Part shown: positions 10,359 through 20,559 of the stretch, piece after piece | How positions within the stretch are numbered: the first letter of the stretch is position 1 | How the letters are laid out: every line of letters begins with the position of its first letter | Assembly: GCA_018398765.1 (NCBI GenBank) | Contig: JAHBMJ010005909.1 | Location: 2,501-35,000 of the forward strand | DNA: 32,500 bases | Source: Chromera velia | Lineage: Eukaryota > Sar > Chromeraceae | Direction: 5' to 3' | Program-made: the position numbers and the translations under genes | The notes under the pieces: generated by a model | Told to the model about the DNA's origin: nothing | Databases searched by the model: none | The model's input: the letters and a program-made list of their open reading frames with translations, nothing else

Positions 10359-13215
10359 ACAACATCACAATCACAACCAGATTGAGCCTTTTGTGGAGCC
10401 GCATGTCCCTCCCCCCCCTCCCGAATCCCCCCGTCTTTTCTCTTCTGACCCCTCTGACTCGCCTGATCCCCTCTTTTTCCTGCAAGGTGGGGCCGAGGAC
10501 AGTCATGCTTGCCTCCTCAGATTTGTCGAGGAGTGGTCGCGACTGCTCGTTGGGCCTGTGAAACCAAAAAAAGATGGAGCAGGGTTTGGGTCGGGGGTTA
10601 AGCGTAGAACGAAAGCGGCTTGGTTTGATGAAAAATGCAAGTCTATACAAAAGGAAGTGAGGGAGGCAGACCACGTTTGGAAGTTGGTGAGAGATGTGGG
10701 TGGGAGAAGGTTAGAATTCGATCGCCTTCAGAGACTACTCCGGGTCTGCCGTAGCCTCTTTAAATGCAAACAGGCTGCTTGAAAGAAGAAACAAGCACAG
10801 AGAGTTCAAGAAAAACTCCTCAAGGATCCTCTCTCTCTTTGAAAAAGGAAGAAGAAAGCCGCCTCGTCGGCTGGTGGTGCATCACGCCCGTCCTCCCGCG
10901 CATTCTCGAACCATTGGGCGGGTGTTTTTGAAGATTCGAACAAGGAGCCTCTCCCTTCGGTCCATCCCCCTGCCCCTCCTCCCTTCCATCCCTCTGCTCT
11001 GCCCTTCTCTTTTCACCAAATCTCTTCCCACTTAAAGAAAATGAACAAGAAGAAAGCTGCTGGCCTTAAAGGTATCTCTCCCACACAGCTAGATCTGTGC
11101 TTTGCCGAATCTGCCCTCTCCCGCTTTTTACTTTTTGTTTTATTTAACCTGATGCATATTCATGCTTGCTGGCCTCCTTCATGGAATGTTTTGCGCATTT
11201 GCCCAGTTTTGAAAGGCCCTGCTTCCCCCTCTTCCAACAAATGGAGACCAATCCATGTTGTGAACCCTTTTACAAAACTTTTTGGCCTGCTGATGGACTG
11301 CCGTGTGCGTTTCCAGGTCCGTCTTGACTTCAGACAGCTGGGGTTCCGTGAAGGGGTGGGAACGAGGGAGAGGGTTGGTGCTCTTGCCTCTGTTGTCTCT
11401 TCGTGCAAAAAGAAAAGAAAGGCTCTGTTAGCAGGTTTTGTTGACTTTTCAAAGGCGTTTGACACTGTGCCGAGAGCAAAGTTAATTCAGAACCTGAGAA
11501 ATGAGGGCGTGAGTGAGGCAGACATCTACATGATCTGTAAAATATACAGAGAGGTATGGGGCAAGGTTGACGGGGACTCTCTACGTTTTCGGAAGGGCGC
11601 TGGAGTGAAGCAAAGGGATGCCCTCTCGCCTATTCTTTTTCTTCTGTACATAAATGATCTCCCCCGTGTATGTTCTGCAAGCAAGAGCGAGGCAAAGCAT
11701 GCTAGCGAGGCAGTTGAGAGAGAGCGGGCAGACGTAGAAATGGAAGCGGGCAGTGGAGAGGAGCCAGAGAGCGAGCCGGAGCCAGTTTTGCTGAATGATT
11801 ATGTCCTGGACAGTTTGGGTTATGCTGACGATCTCTGCTTTCTTGCTCATTCCGTCTCAGACCTTCAAAAGAAATTCTCTGCTCTCGAGAAGTACTGCAA
11901 AGAATGGAAACTTACAGTCAATCTAAAAAAGACAAAGATTCTCCACCTGTCTGCCTCTGCATTTGGGAAAAGCTCCGATTTGGTGGTATATGAAGGGAAA
12001 GAGGTTGAATGGGCAACGGAATACAAGTACCTGGGGTGCCTGTTCTTTGAGGGGGGATGCCTTAGTGAAACAGTTGAATCGCGTATTGCTTTGGCCTCCC
12101 GTGCCCTGGGGGCTGTGTTTCGTCTGATTGCCAGCATGGGTCCCCTCAGCATAGATGCGCAGATAACTATTTTTACTAGAGCATGTTGGTCCCCTGTCGC
12201 ACTGTACTGTATCGAATGTTTCCCTCTTCATGATGTCGATCTTCTTGCAATCGATGCTTCGCAGCTCCGTTTTGCACATTGGTCTGGCCGTCTGTCTGCT
12301 CGCAGTCTTCGTTTGCCCTCCTTGTATGTTTTTGGCCTGCTTCTTGCAAAAGCCCTACATTGCTCTAGTCTAAAAGTAGCCGACTGGTGGTGCTTGTTCT
12401 CACAAACCATGCACACCGTTCCCGCTGTAATGCTGCATGCCTGGAAGGGAAACAGTTATCCAGAGTTTTCGAGAGCCTCCTTACGGCTGCTTTGTTAGGC
12501 TAGTCTGGGGGCTGTGTTTGGTCTGATTGCCAGCATGGGTCCCCTCAGTGTAGATGTGCAGATGACTGTTTTTAGAGCGTGCTAGTACCCTGTTACACTG
12601 TACTGCCTCGAATGCTTCCCTCTTCGTGATGCCGATCTTCTTGCAATCAATGCTTTGCAGCTCCGTTTTACACGCTGGTCCCGGACCGGCTGTCTGTCTG
12701 CTTGCAGTCTTCGTTTGCCCTCCCTATATATTTTCGGCCTGCTTCCTGCAAAAGCCCTGCTTTGCTCTAGAGTGGCCGACTGGTGGTGCTCGCTCTCGCA
12801 AACTATGCACACCGTTCCCGCTGCAATGCTGCGTACCTGGAAGGAAAACACTTGTCCAGAGTTTTCGAGAGCCTCCTTGCGGCTGCTTCGTTGGGCTGGT
12901 CTGGATTTTGTTTGTTCGTTAGGGGTGGGAGTGCTACAACACCCTGACATCAGCGAGCAGCAGCGACGGAGAGTTCAAGGCACCGGCTCTCTTTTTTTTA
13001 AGGGCAGAGCTAGACATGCAGTTGTGGAAGAGGTCTGCACGCGGCGGGCGGGGGCTATCGCTTCTTCACATTTCCCTCCTCTTGCCAAGCTCACCCCCCT
13101 TCAACAAGCTTTAAATTTCCCTCCTCTCATCGCATGTTTATATTTTTCCTTTGCAACAAATCCGCCTCTGGTCTCTACTCTTTTTCTGCCCTCCCTCGAT
13201 CTGCTCTCACAGTAA
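10345..13215 (+). pseudogene. Non-LTR (LINE) retrotransposon reverse transcriptase, decayed
   Basis: A single frame runs from 10345 to 13215, broken only by TGA at 10780 and 10840, TAG at 12496 and a TAG in the duplicated part near 12587. The pre-RT linker (WFDEKCKSIQKEVREADHVW) precedes an RT domain. Motifs are KKKAAGLKGISP (from 11047), RPIHVVNPFTKLFG, the first catalytic Asp in GFVDFSKAFDTVPR (GAC at 11443), GVKQRDALSPILF (normally GVRQGDPLSP, here degenerate) and the YADD box at 11821-11832. An acidic spacer of about 50 residues separates DLPRV from YADD. No endonuclease domain is visible 5' of it, so the copy is 5'-truncated. The 3' part carries an in-frame 0.4-kb tandem duplication. It is not expected to be functional. 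I cannot assign the LINE clade. Confidence 0.85.
12106..12900 (+). repeat. Tandem duplication (399 + 396 bp) inside the LINE ORF
   Basis: 12106-12504 is repeated by 12505-12900. Both begin CTGGGGGCTGTGTTT, both contain GCCAGCATGGGTCCCCTCAG, and both end around TTTTCGAGAGCCTCCTT. The sequence just after the second copy again starts CTGG. Both units are multiples of three, so the frame is kept. The copies have diverged at many sites, so the event is not recent. Confidence 0.85.
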
Positions 13216-13662
13216 CTGATGGTTCTCTGTTCGGTTTCTTACGTCTGCTCTCATTTAACCCGTAAGGCGAAAGCAGTGCTCTGTCTGTTGAATGTAGCGA
13301 CCACAAACTCTGTGTACATGACTTTTGTATTCGGTGTGTTGATGACTTCATGCATAGACTTTCTTCATGTGCCAAGTGGCTAGATAAAAGAGAATTACTG
13401 CACTGCCTGGCTGAGCTGGAATCTATTAATTCAAATGATTGTAACTATCCACTCTCCAGTGCAAGTACATCTGAACTCTTCATCCGTAAATTAAATGTCA
13501 TTCAATCGCTTCTACACTCGCATCCGGTCTGTCTCTTTGATGCCTGTCTCCCTATTCTAGAAAGTGATTAACTGATTAACTCCACCGGCGACTTAACAAA
13601 CAACAACCATGTATATATGTGCCACCTGGGAGCTTAGCACTCCAACTGGGGTTAGACATCCT

Positions 13663-13713
13663 CTAACTAACTAACTAACTAACAATTGTAACAATTAGTA
13701 ACAATTAGTAACA
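13663..13713 (+). repeat. LINE 3' tail: (TAAC)n then AACAATTAGT direct repeats
   Basis: About five TAAC/CTAA units follow a short hairpin-capable stretch (13628-13643, loop CTTAG). Two copies of AACAATTAGT come after. Short-unit tails of this sort mark the 3' ends of many non-LTR retrotransposons, so I place the LINE end here. Confidence 0.6.
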
Positions 13714-13839
13714 ATATATGCATTGCAACTGTATCTGTGCACGCGCGTACGTGAATCTCATCTGCAAAACTGAATGAAATGAACATGATGAGATTGACGT
13801 ACACGCGTGCGCGGATACGGTTGCAATCATGCAATATAT
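13714..13839. repeat. Long foldback hairpin (about 50-bp arms)
   Basis: The left arm 13714-13762 (ATATATGCATTGCAACTGTA..) and right arm 13787-13839 (..ATACGGTTGCAATCATGCAA) are reverse complements with a few mismatches. They are separated by a 24-bp loop. The arms contain CACGCGCGTACGTGAA / TGACGTACACGCGTGC. Confidence 0.85.
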
Positions 13840-13864
13840 TATAATGCATATTCTAGTGCATATT

Positions 13865-13977
13865 GTATCAGATTTCATATGTTAGCATGCGTACAGGTGA
13901 TTTATATAGAACCACCCGGGCCTTCCAAAAATATTAAATGATTCTCATAAAATGAACTTGCTTTTCAAATTTACTGG
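13865..13977 (-). repeat. Right terminal inverted repeat
   Basis: Partner of 10241-10358. Landmarks in order are GTATCAGATTT, GCATGCGTACAGGTGATTTATA, CCCGGGCCTTCC and TCATAAAATGAACTTGCTTTTC. Confidence 0.8.
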
Positions 13978-14693
13978 ATTAATTTAAAGAATCACACTAG
14001 GCGGACAGATATAGAGGCCTGCTAACTGCCTATGACTGCCATATTTATGCCAATTGATAATATGTCAATACGGCTGGGGTCCATTATAATAAAAGTTGGG
14101 CCCCTGCGTGGATTATGCAGCACCCATTTTGCACGAGGGCCCCCCGCGGCCCGCTTACCGCCCGCCGTGCGCGATTCGAAGGAAATTTCGAACCGTAACG
14201 GTGTCGCCCATATTTTACTCTGCAGCTATGATATCTACCCAACAATACCACACTTCTGGTGCAGTTTGATTACCCATCTGTTTAGGTATCTTCTACTGCA
14301 TTTTAGCTTGAAATCTATCGACACTGTGAATTAATCTCTTTCATCTGAAATCAATCAAGTGTTGTTTGGGCCTCATGAGCTCTTTGTGTTATTTGCTTAA
14401 GTAAGGCTGAGTCTGCTCAAAGCCGAGGGACTCCAACTCACTCTGTCTGTCTAGATTTGCTGCCGTCTGTGTCTCCAATCAGCAACCTCTCTGAACCTAA
14501 CTGCCACTCGAAAAAATATGATCAAGATGATCTCTCTCTGCGGCATTGTTTTTCAAAAGACCGTCCACGCCTGTGGCGTAAATGTTCAAGACACCATCCA
14601 GATATGCGGCTTTGGGTTTTAAGACACCGTAAATGATCTGCGCCTGCGGTGCAGACTTTCAAGCTTATAAAAAAATGTGGCTTAAACTTTTAA
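13978..14693. other. Repeat-island sequence, no gene seen
   Basis: Short AT-rich and GC-rich pieces alternate. CTAGGCGGACAGAT at 13997-14010 is an inverted match to ATCTGACGTCCGCCTAG at 9682-9698, so it may belong to an outer repeat. A small palindrome TTCGAAGGAAATTTCGAA occurs near 14176. The ORF at 14032-14334 looks like chance. Confidence 0.4.
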
Positions 14694-15074
14694 ATGGTAG
14701 TTAGGTTCAGGGAGGTTCAATCAGCTCCTATCACAGGCAAACAGGCGCTGCTGAAGAATTATGCTGTGAAGGTGTACCGGCCTCTGTTTGACGCCATCAG
14801 TCATTTCAATCTGGACCCTTCTTTGGTTCGCGTTTTGCTGCTGGATATGTATTCTATGCTCTTTCAGCTGCATTTGCACCTCATCAGGGACTATGATATA
14901 GGTCTTGAGCCGGAAGCTGCAGCCGTGACCCAGAGTGATCCCAGAGCGGCACCTTACTGGACAATGCGTCCACCCATAGTTTGGGCCACAGAGACTTGGT
15001 TTACGCCTTTGGAGATAGGCGAACGGGCTAGGATCGGGAAAGGGAAGTCCACTACCCCTTCCAGCAAACGTTAG
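14694..15074 (+). other. Unassigned ORF, possible retroelement relic
   Basis: A 126-residue frame with normal amino-acid use (KNYAVKVYRPLFDAISHFNL, then a Leu-rich LLLDMYSMLFQLHLHL segment). It is followed in another frame by a Cys/His-containing stretch (15173-15490) that hints weakly at a gag-like zinc knuckle. It sits in the repeat island and has no visible introns or partners. I do not recognise a family. A degraded gag or a chance ORF are both possible. Confidence 0.25.
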
Positions 15075-16796
15075 GGATGCAGACGGAAGAGCCTGAAGAG
15101 ACCAGGGAGACAAGAGAGATGGGAGTGTAGGCTGATGAGAGCCATACAACATGGCCGGCTGGTAGGAGATGTATGGGCGGTGACTGTGCTGGGTTCCTCT
15201 TTCAAGGTATTTCTCGAAGCTGGGGACCTTCCCTTTATGCTTCAGACAGATCCCGCTCGTTTTTGTTCTTTTGCCATAGCGGGGGACAAAACTATTCTCA
15301 TATGTCTTGTAAGACAGGGCATCTACCCGGGAATCCAGGACATATGACAGCTGCGTCAAACACCCAGGGGGAGGCGGAGACCGAGAGTAAGGGGCGGAGG
15401 GGCAAGAAAAAGAGAACGGTGACACTACAGATTTTCCTTTTTTCACATCTCGGAGAAACAAAAATATTGCAGTGCCTCCTGAGGCTCTGAGACAGACACC
15501 GTTTGGTTGTTGGAGATACTGGGTAGGTTACATCTTTGGTTTTCTCTACAAGTCTGAGACTCGCGAGAGGAATAGGGGGCGATGTGAGTACCCAAAAAAA
15601 TGAGTTCAAGAAGAATTTTTCTTCAAAGAAGAACTGCACTTTTTCCAGTGCCGTAGCGCCTATTTTCCTGCCCTCCCAAAGCCCATGGCTGTATCTGCTC
15701 TCGAAATGTACCTCTTTCCCAGTCTTTCCCCACTCTTAGTGGCCTTGATCGTCCATGAGGACGATAAAGATGACGTCATCGTCAAAGATCGACAGTGAAC
15801 TCTCTCAAGTCAATTTCCTCATCATGAGGGCGGCCCCGGAGAAGAAGAGGGTGAGACCCCATGCCAGGAGAGGCATGCAAGGGAGGATCAGAAGGCCCTC
15901 TATATGAGAGGTCCTCCCTCGTCAAATTTAGAAGAAGAAGAGAGTGTTTCCTTTCCCCAAATCCTAGCCCCAAATCAGAAGAAGAATCATGCATGTTTAG
16001 GGTACGTCACTGAACCTACAGGGCGTGGGGTTAATTGTATGGGTGGGTAGATGGATTGATCCATTGAGTTCCAATCAGAAGCTGCGAGGGAGGGAGTGAT
16101 TTTGAGGAGGCCTCGAGCGAAGAAAAAGAATTAAAGACTTAGTGAACGGATAAAAAGAGATGCTGCCTTACTTCCTTTCTTCCTTGTGTGCGTTCTTCTG
16201 TTTTGATCTCGTTTTGTTTACTCTCTCTCCACGCTCTATGATAATCTTCTGTAGAAGAAAGGATGAATTTAATTTTTTTTCTTGGCATGGATTGATTCAA
16301 TTTGTGTCTGTCCGTTCTGCTTTCTGCGTCTTTTGTGATCATATCAAATCTCTCTGCATGCCTGCATGCTCCTTCCAATGGTTATTATAGAGGTATGTGC
16401 CGACCCTAGCGTCGACCTCAAGGACGTTCGATCAGTTGGTGCTCCCCAGAGTAGGCGGCGCCCTCGTCCTAGCCCTCATCACTGCGTGTGAAAGTCGACG
16501 ACCACAGTGTGACTGCCCGCAGTCTGGTCCGCCGGCCATATTTTTGTGGCGGCCAAATGGGCTTTTCAACTTGGACCAGGGAGATGCCGGGGGACATCCT
16601 AGTACTCGTTGAGCTGTTCTGCAGCGAACAGTGCTGCCAGCTCTACAATGTCATGGAAAGGAGGACGATGGTCCCTGTATGTCCGGATGGCACCTTCCCA
16701 TAAAGCTAATGGCAGGCTGTTGGGAGACTGGACTTGCGCAGAGGTGAGACAATTTTTTATCTTTGTGGGCATTCATGATCATCGGCCAGGAAAGTA
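15075..16796. other. No gene that I can support
   Basis: Several short overlapping frames occur in all phases. 16391-16750 is richer in GC and looks faintly coding in broken pieces, for example a frame 16397-16612 and another 16488-16703, but no motif is recognisable and the frames are interrupted. It may be a decayed pseudogene or transposon piece. Confidence 0.4.
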
Positions 16797-17064
<268 letters not shown>

Positions 17065-18850
17065 TGTTAATGTATACATTTTTGCTGTTCGGCCGAGTCA
17101 CGGACTGAGGAGTCAGTGAGTGATGGAGAGAGTCATTTTGTGAGTAGAAAAGGGCTCGAAATGAGGGAGCGATTGTGAAAGGAATACAAAGAAAAGAGGG
17201 TCCAGGGACGTTAATCAGGCTATACGTATGTGAATTAGTTAAAATTTAATTGAAAACGAACGTCTGCTTGACCGTCTGTTTGGAAGGCCCCGGGGCGGTG
17301 TTACACAGTAGTCTATTTATCTGTAGGGTGCATGAGTTGATTGCATGGAACCCCTCTGCAGACCGAGTGGCCCCCGTCCCACGCAGCATCGATCGATCAA
17401 TAACATGCAGTATGACATTGTGTTTTTGCGTTTGCTATAGGTGCTATGGTCACAGCACTGAGGAACCCTTAGATCGGCACGCGCTGGCTGGAGGCCATCT
17501 TCGCTGCATTGGTACATAAAGGTTCCCAAAGCTGTGCTGAGTAGAGGCTGAGAGTTACGTTTGAAACGCAAGGCGTCCATGAGGACCGAGAGAGATTGAG
17601 TTGCTCATTGAGGAGTGCATGATTTGAAAGCGGTTTTTTTTCGGCAGTGCTTTCAATCTTGTCGTTTGTTTCTGTTGAATTGCTTTCTTTTCTGATGTAT
17701 GCTTGCTTTTATCCAGGCCCGATCGTTAACTAAAAAAAAATCCGCATGCAAATCCGTGGAGAGGGGGGAAAAGCGCGTCCGCAGGAGGGAAGGGATCAAG
17801 CCTGGACAAAGGTAGGAAGAAAGTAAGTAAGGATAGTGGAGTTTAAGCAAGGAAGGGTGGAAAAAAAGAATATTGTGACCTCAGGGGCCGTCACAAGCAC
17901 GATAATTTGATTGTTGTTTATATGCAGGTTTTTGTCTCTTTTTTTTTTTTATTCGTACACAGACACACACTGTGACACACACACACAAACACACACACAC
18001 ACACATACACACACATACATACACACACATATACATATACAGGAGTACATTGGAGGACAACAGTTTACGACATGTGATGATCTTTTGGGGGCTCTTAGTG
18101 GCTAGTACATGCCGATATATGTTGGTTCCGTAACTTCCGTTTTATGTTAGTCTGAGTCGTGGATCGTTTACTTGATTGACTCGGATAGAATATGAGTAGA
18201 ACAACAGCAAGACAAACGGAGAATAACAATGTAGAGAACAATCTAGCTACACGTGTGCATATTCATAAATTCTTCAAAAGTTCTAGAAATTCTTCTGTCT
18301 CTAAACTGTATCTAAAACTGTATTGTTTCTTATACTACTGATTCGATTACTAAGTATTACAAAAGTTATGAAAAGTCGTGAGATAGTCAGAGACATCGAT
18401 CGTTTTAAAATTCAACTTGAATTGCACTGGCAATAAAAAATATTTTTTTTGTTTCTTGTCCTAGTTTTTATCGCCTTTTCACTCATATTTTAGGTTGTTT
18501 TACATAATAACTAGCATAAAAAAATTTTTTTAACTATCTTTAGCTCATTTATATCAAAAAAGCTTTTAAGCTTTGCATTAAAAGCGCCTTTCGGCTGCTA
18601 AAAACACTAGAAATCAACCCGAGAAACCTATTTCTTATAGAGTAAACGCTAAAATAAATGGTGCATCTTATTTTGCACCTGATTTAAGATGCAAACTTGT
18701 TTTTACACCAGCAGCAGCACCTTATACACCTTTTCTCAGCCTTGGTATGTATTCACGCAGATGCAAATCAAATGCTGCTTGTAATTCACCTTCAACCACC
18801 TTGACACCTCAAGCACGGTTGAAGCACACATGCAAGGTTATTGAGTAGCA
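17065..18850. other. AT-rich intergenic region, no firm gene
   Basis: It contains a (CA)n run (17964-18030), a poly-T, and a strongly AT-rich stretch at 18240-18660. An ATG-less open frame at 18582-18848 (RVNAKINGASYFAPDLRCKL within it) is readable for about 88 residues, but I do not recognise it. It is possibly a transposable-element fragment. Confidence 0.4.
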
Positions 18851-19110
18851 AGTGATTGTATGATGCTATGATAGATAAACTCGCTGTTTACCACATAATT
18901 TCTCTAGTCACAAGCATTGAAAAAACAGGATCAGTCTATGCCCGGTTCGTTGCAAACTATACGAGCTCCTCGTTTTCAGACGGTTTTCTGCCACTTACGC
19001 ACTTGTCTGAAGATCCCACCCAGCATTCCCTCGACCTCGCGTTCTGCTTGCTGTCTTCCGCCCCCTCCCCCTCCCCCCACAAACACAAACATGCATCGAT
19101 CCATGATGAA

Positions 19111-20559
19111 TCACAGCCCCCGGAAGAACCCCCCCCCTCCCCCCGGTCCCCCAAAAGGGTTGCGAGGGAACGGATTCAAATCCCTGTCCCCCCCTATCCC
19201 AAATGGAGGGAGGGGAGAAGGGAACCTAGGGGGCGGGCGGGTCGCGAATGGATTTCCCACTCTCATTCTCTCAAGGGCTCTTCTGCGCTCTTCGGCCTCT
19301 CGCCTCTCCTCCTCTCGCCTCTCTTCTTCGATCTTCGCACCATTCACCAACTCCCTCGCCTTCGCCTTCCAGAAACGCAAAGCCGACACACCCGTTCCCG
19401 CATCCCTCGCATACTGCCGAGCTTTCTCTTCGGACAGGGGGGAACAGTTGAGGAACCGACTGTACTCTGACACGCGGAGTGACACCGCGTGCCACAGAGA
19501 TTCGTTCTCTGAGGCTGCACACAAGCTGCGCCCTGCCACCAGTGCTCTGCCCAATTCCTTCACTTTCAGAAAGGACAGAACGGTACAGACGGTCTCGAGG
19601 GACAGAGCTGACAGGCTCGGTGGTTGGAGCTGGAACAGAAAAGGGGACAGAATGTCACGATCGATCAACCGACGCACCAACGCTACCGACATTCCTGTCT
19701 GCAACTCCACGCGGGCTCTCAGAGGGCCCACCCCTGCCTCCCCCTTTTCATCCGCAGAAACAAAAATCAGCAGATTCCCCCCCAGGGTCAGCATTTTGCA
19801 TTCGACAGGCAGCCTCTCGAAGTCTTCCTCCGTCGCCTCCTGCCTTCTGGATGCGTACAGCCAAGGTGCCTCTCGCAGCACTGGCATGAGGTAAGTCGCA
19901 TTGAAGAACCCCGAGTTGGTGAGTGCCTCGGGCCCCGAGGCGGAGGACGAGGAGGAGGAAGGAGAGTACCAGAAGTCGCACTTCGATAGGCAGTCATGGA
20001 AAACTGCTGCCAGCTCTTGAACAGACACGACAAAAGTTCTCTCCTCCGGGTCAGGAGCGGGAGGGGGGGAGGCTGCTGGTGGTGGTGGTGCTGATGATGA
20101 TGATGCCGCAGCATCCCTCCTCGCCTCTGCTGCTCTGGCTGCAAGAGCACTGGCTGACAAGGCCTGAGTGGAGGAGGCTGAGGTGACAGAGACCGTCTGA
20201 GGTCGGGAAGGGGCGGCAGAAGAAGACGACGGAGCGACGGGGGCTGGAGGCGTCTCCTCATGTCGGACTCCGAATTCTGTGAGAGACTGGATGACTTCTT
20301 CGTATCGGGTGGCTGCTGTGCGCACCTTCGCAATCATGGTGGGGCCATAGAGGGCAGTTTTTGCGTTCTCTGCGCTGTCCTCGGCCTTCTTTCTCAACTT
20401 CTCCATTGTTGGTCTCATTGCCACCAACTTTCCGAAAACAGCGTTGAGCTCAGAGGAGGTGTATGGCGTGGGAGGGGCACCGGGATGGTTTTGAATCGAC
20501 TGAACCATCTCGGAGGCCTCCTCGATTTGTGCCTGGACTCTCTTGAACTCTGTGGACAT
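19111..20559 (-). CDS. F-box protein with FBXO7/PI31-like layout
   Basis: Intronless, 482 residues, ATG at 20559 on the minus strand. Residues 1-100 are helical and unrecognised. Residues 101-172 are a Pro/Ser/Ala-rich linker. Residues 175-310 are compatible with the PI31 FP domain (PVECKMLTLGGNLLIFVSAD lies where FP domains have their core strand). Residues 315-362 match an F-box (LSALSLETVCTVLSFLKVKE, then SLCAASENESLWHAVSLR). Residues 410-432 are a charged coiled coil. The C-terminus (RPPPRFPSPLPPFGIGG, NPFPRNPFGG) resembles the Pro/Gly/Phe-rich tails of PI31 and FBXO7. Known members act as SCF adaptors or proteasome regulators; that role here is inferred. The F-box is fairly clear, the FP domain less so. 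FBXO7's ubiquitin-like N-terminus is not apparent. Confidence 0.85.
   Translation of the reverse strand: MSTEFKRVQAQIEEASEMVQSIQNHPGAPPTPYTSSELNAVFGKLVAMRPTMEKLRKKAEDSAENAKTALYGPTMIAKVRTAATRYEEVIQSLTEFGVRHEETPPAPVAPSSSSAAPSRPQTVSVTSASSTQALSASALAARAAEARRDAAASSSSAPPPPAASPPPAPDPEERTFVVSVQELAAVFHDCLSKCDFWYSPSSSSSSASGPEALTNSGFFNATYLMPVLREAPWLYASRRQEATEEDFERLPVECKMLTLGGNLLIFVSADEKGEAGVGPLRARVELQTGMSVALVRRLIDRDILSPFLFQLQPPSLSALSLETVCTVLSFLKVKELGRALVAGRSLCAASENESLWHAVSLRVSEYSRFLNCSPLSEEKARQYARDAGTGVSALRFWKAKARELVNGAKIEEERREEERREAEERRRALERMRVGNPFATRPPPRFPSPLPPFGIGGDRDLNPFPRNPFGGPGGGGGFFRGL

Larger units (their letters stand above)
10241..13977. mobile_element. TIR-bounded element carrying a nested LINE
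   Basis: The left end 10241-10358 (starting CCAGCAAATTTGAAAAGC) is the near-perfect reverse complement of the right end 13865-13977 (ending GCTTTTCAAATTTACTGG). The match continues inward through AAGGCCCGG.GG, TATAAATCACCT, ACGCATGC and AATCTGATAC. The interior holds a LINE reverse transcriptase, a (TAAC)n tail and a foldback. Without the LINE, the outer element would be about 0.4 kb, the size of a MITE. I see no clear target-site duplication. The TIRs are seen directly; the nesting is inference. Confidence 0.7.

Noticed and set aside
10780-10842. TGA read as tryptophan (alternative genetic code)
   Set aside because: The two TGA codons at likely Trp sites are tempting, but this copy also has TAG at Trp sites, and host genes here use TGG for Trp and TGA as a stop (TBC gene).
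18917-19894. 325-residue plus-strand ORF
   Set aside because: It is antisense to the F-box gene, whose own frame carries recognisable domains.
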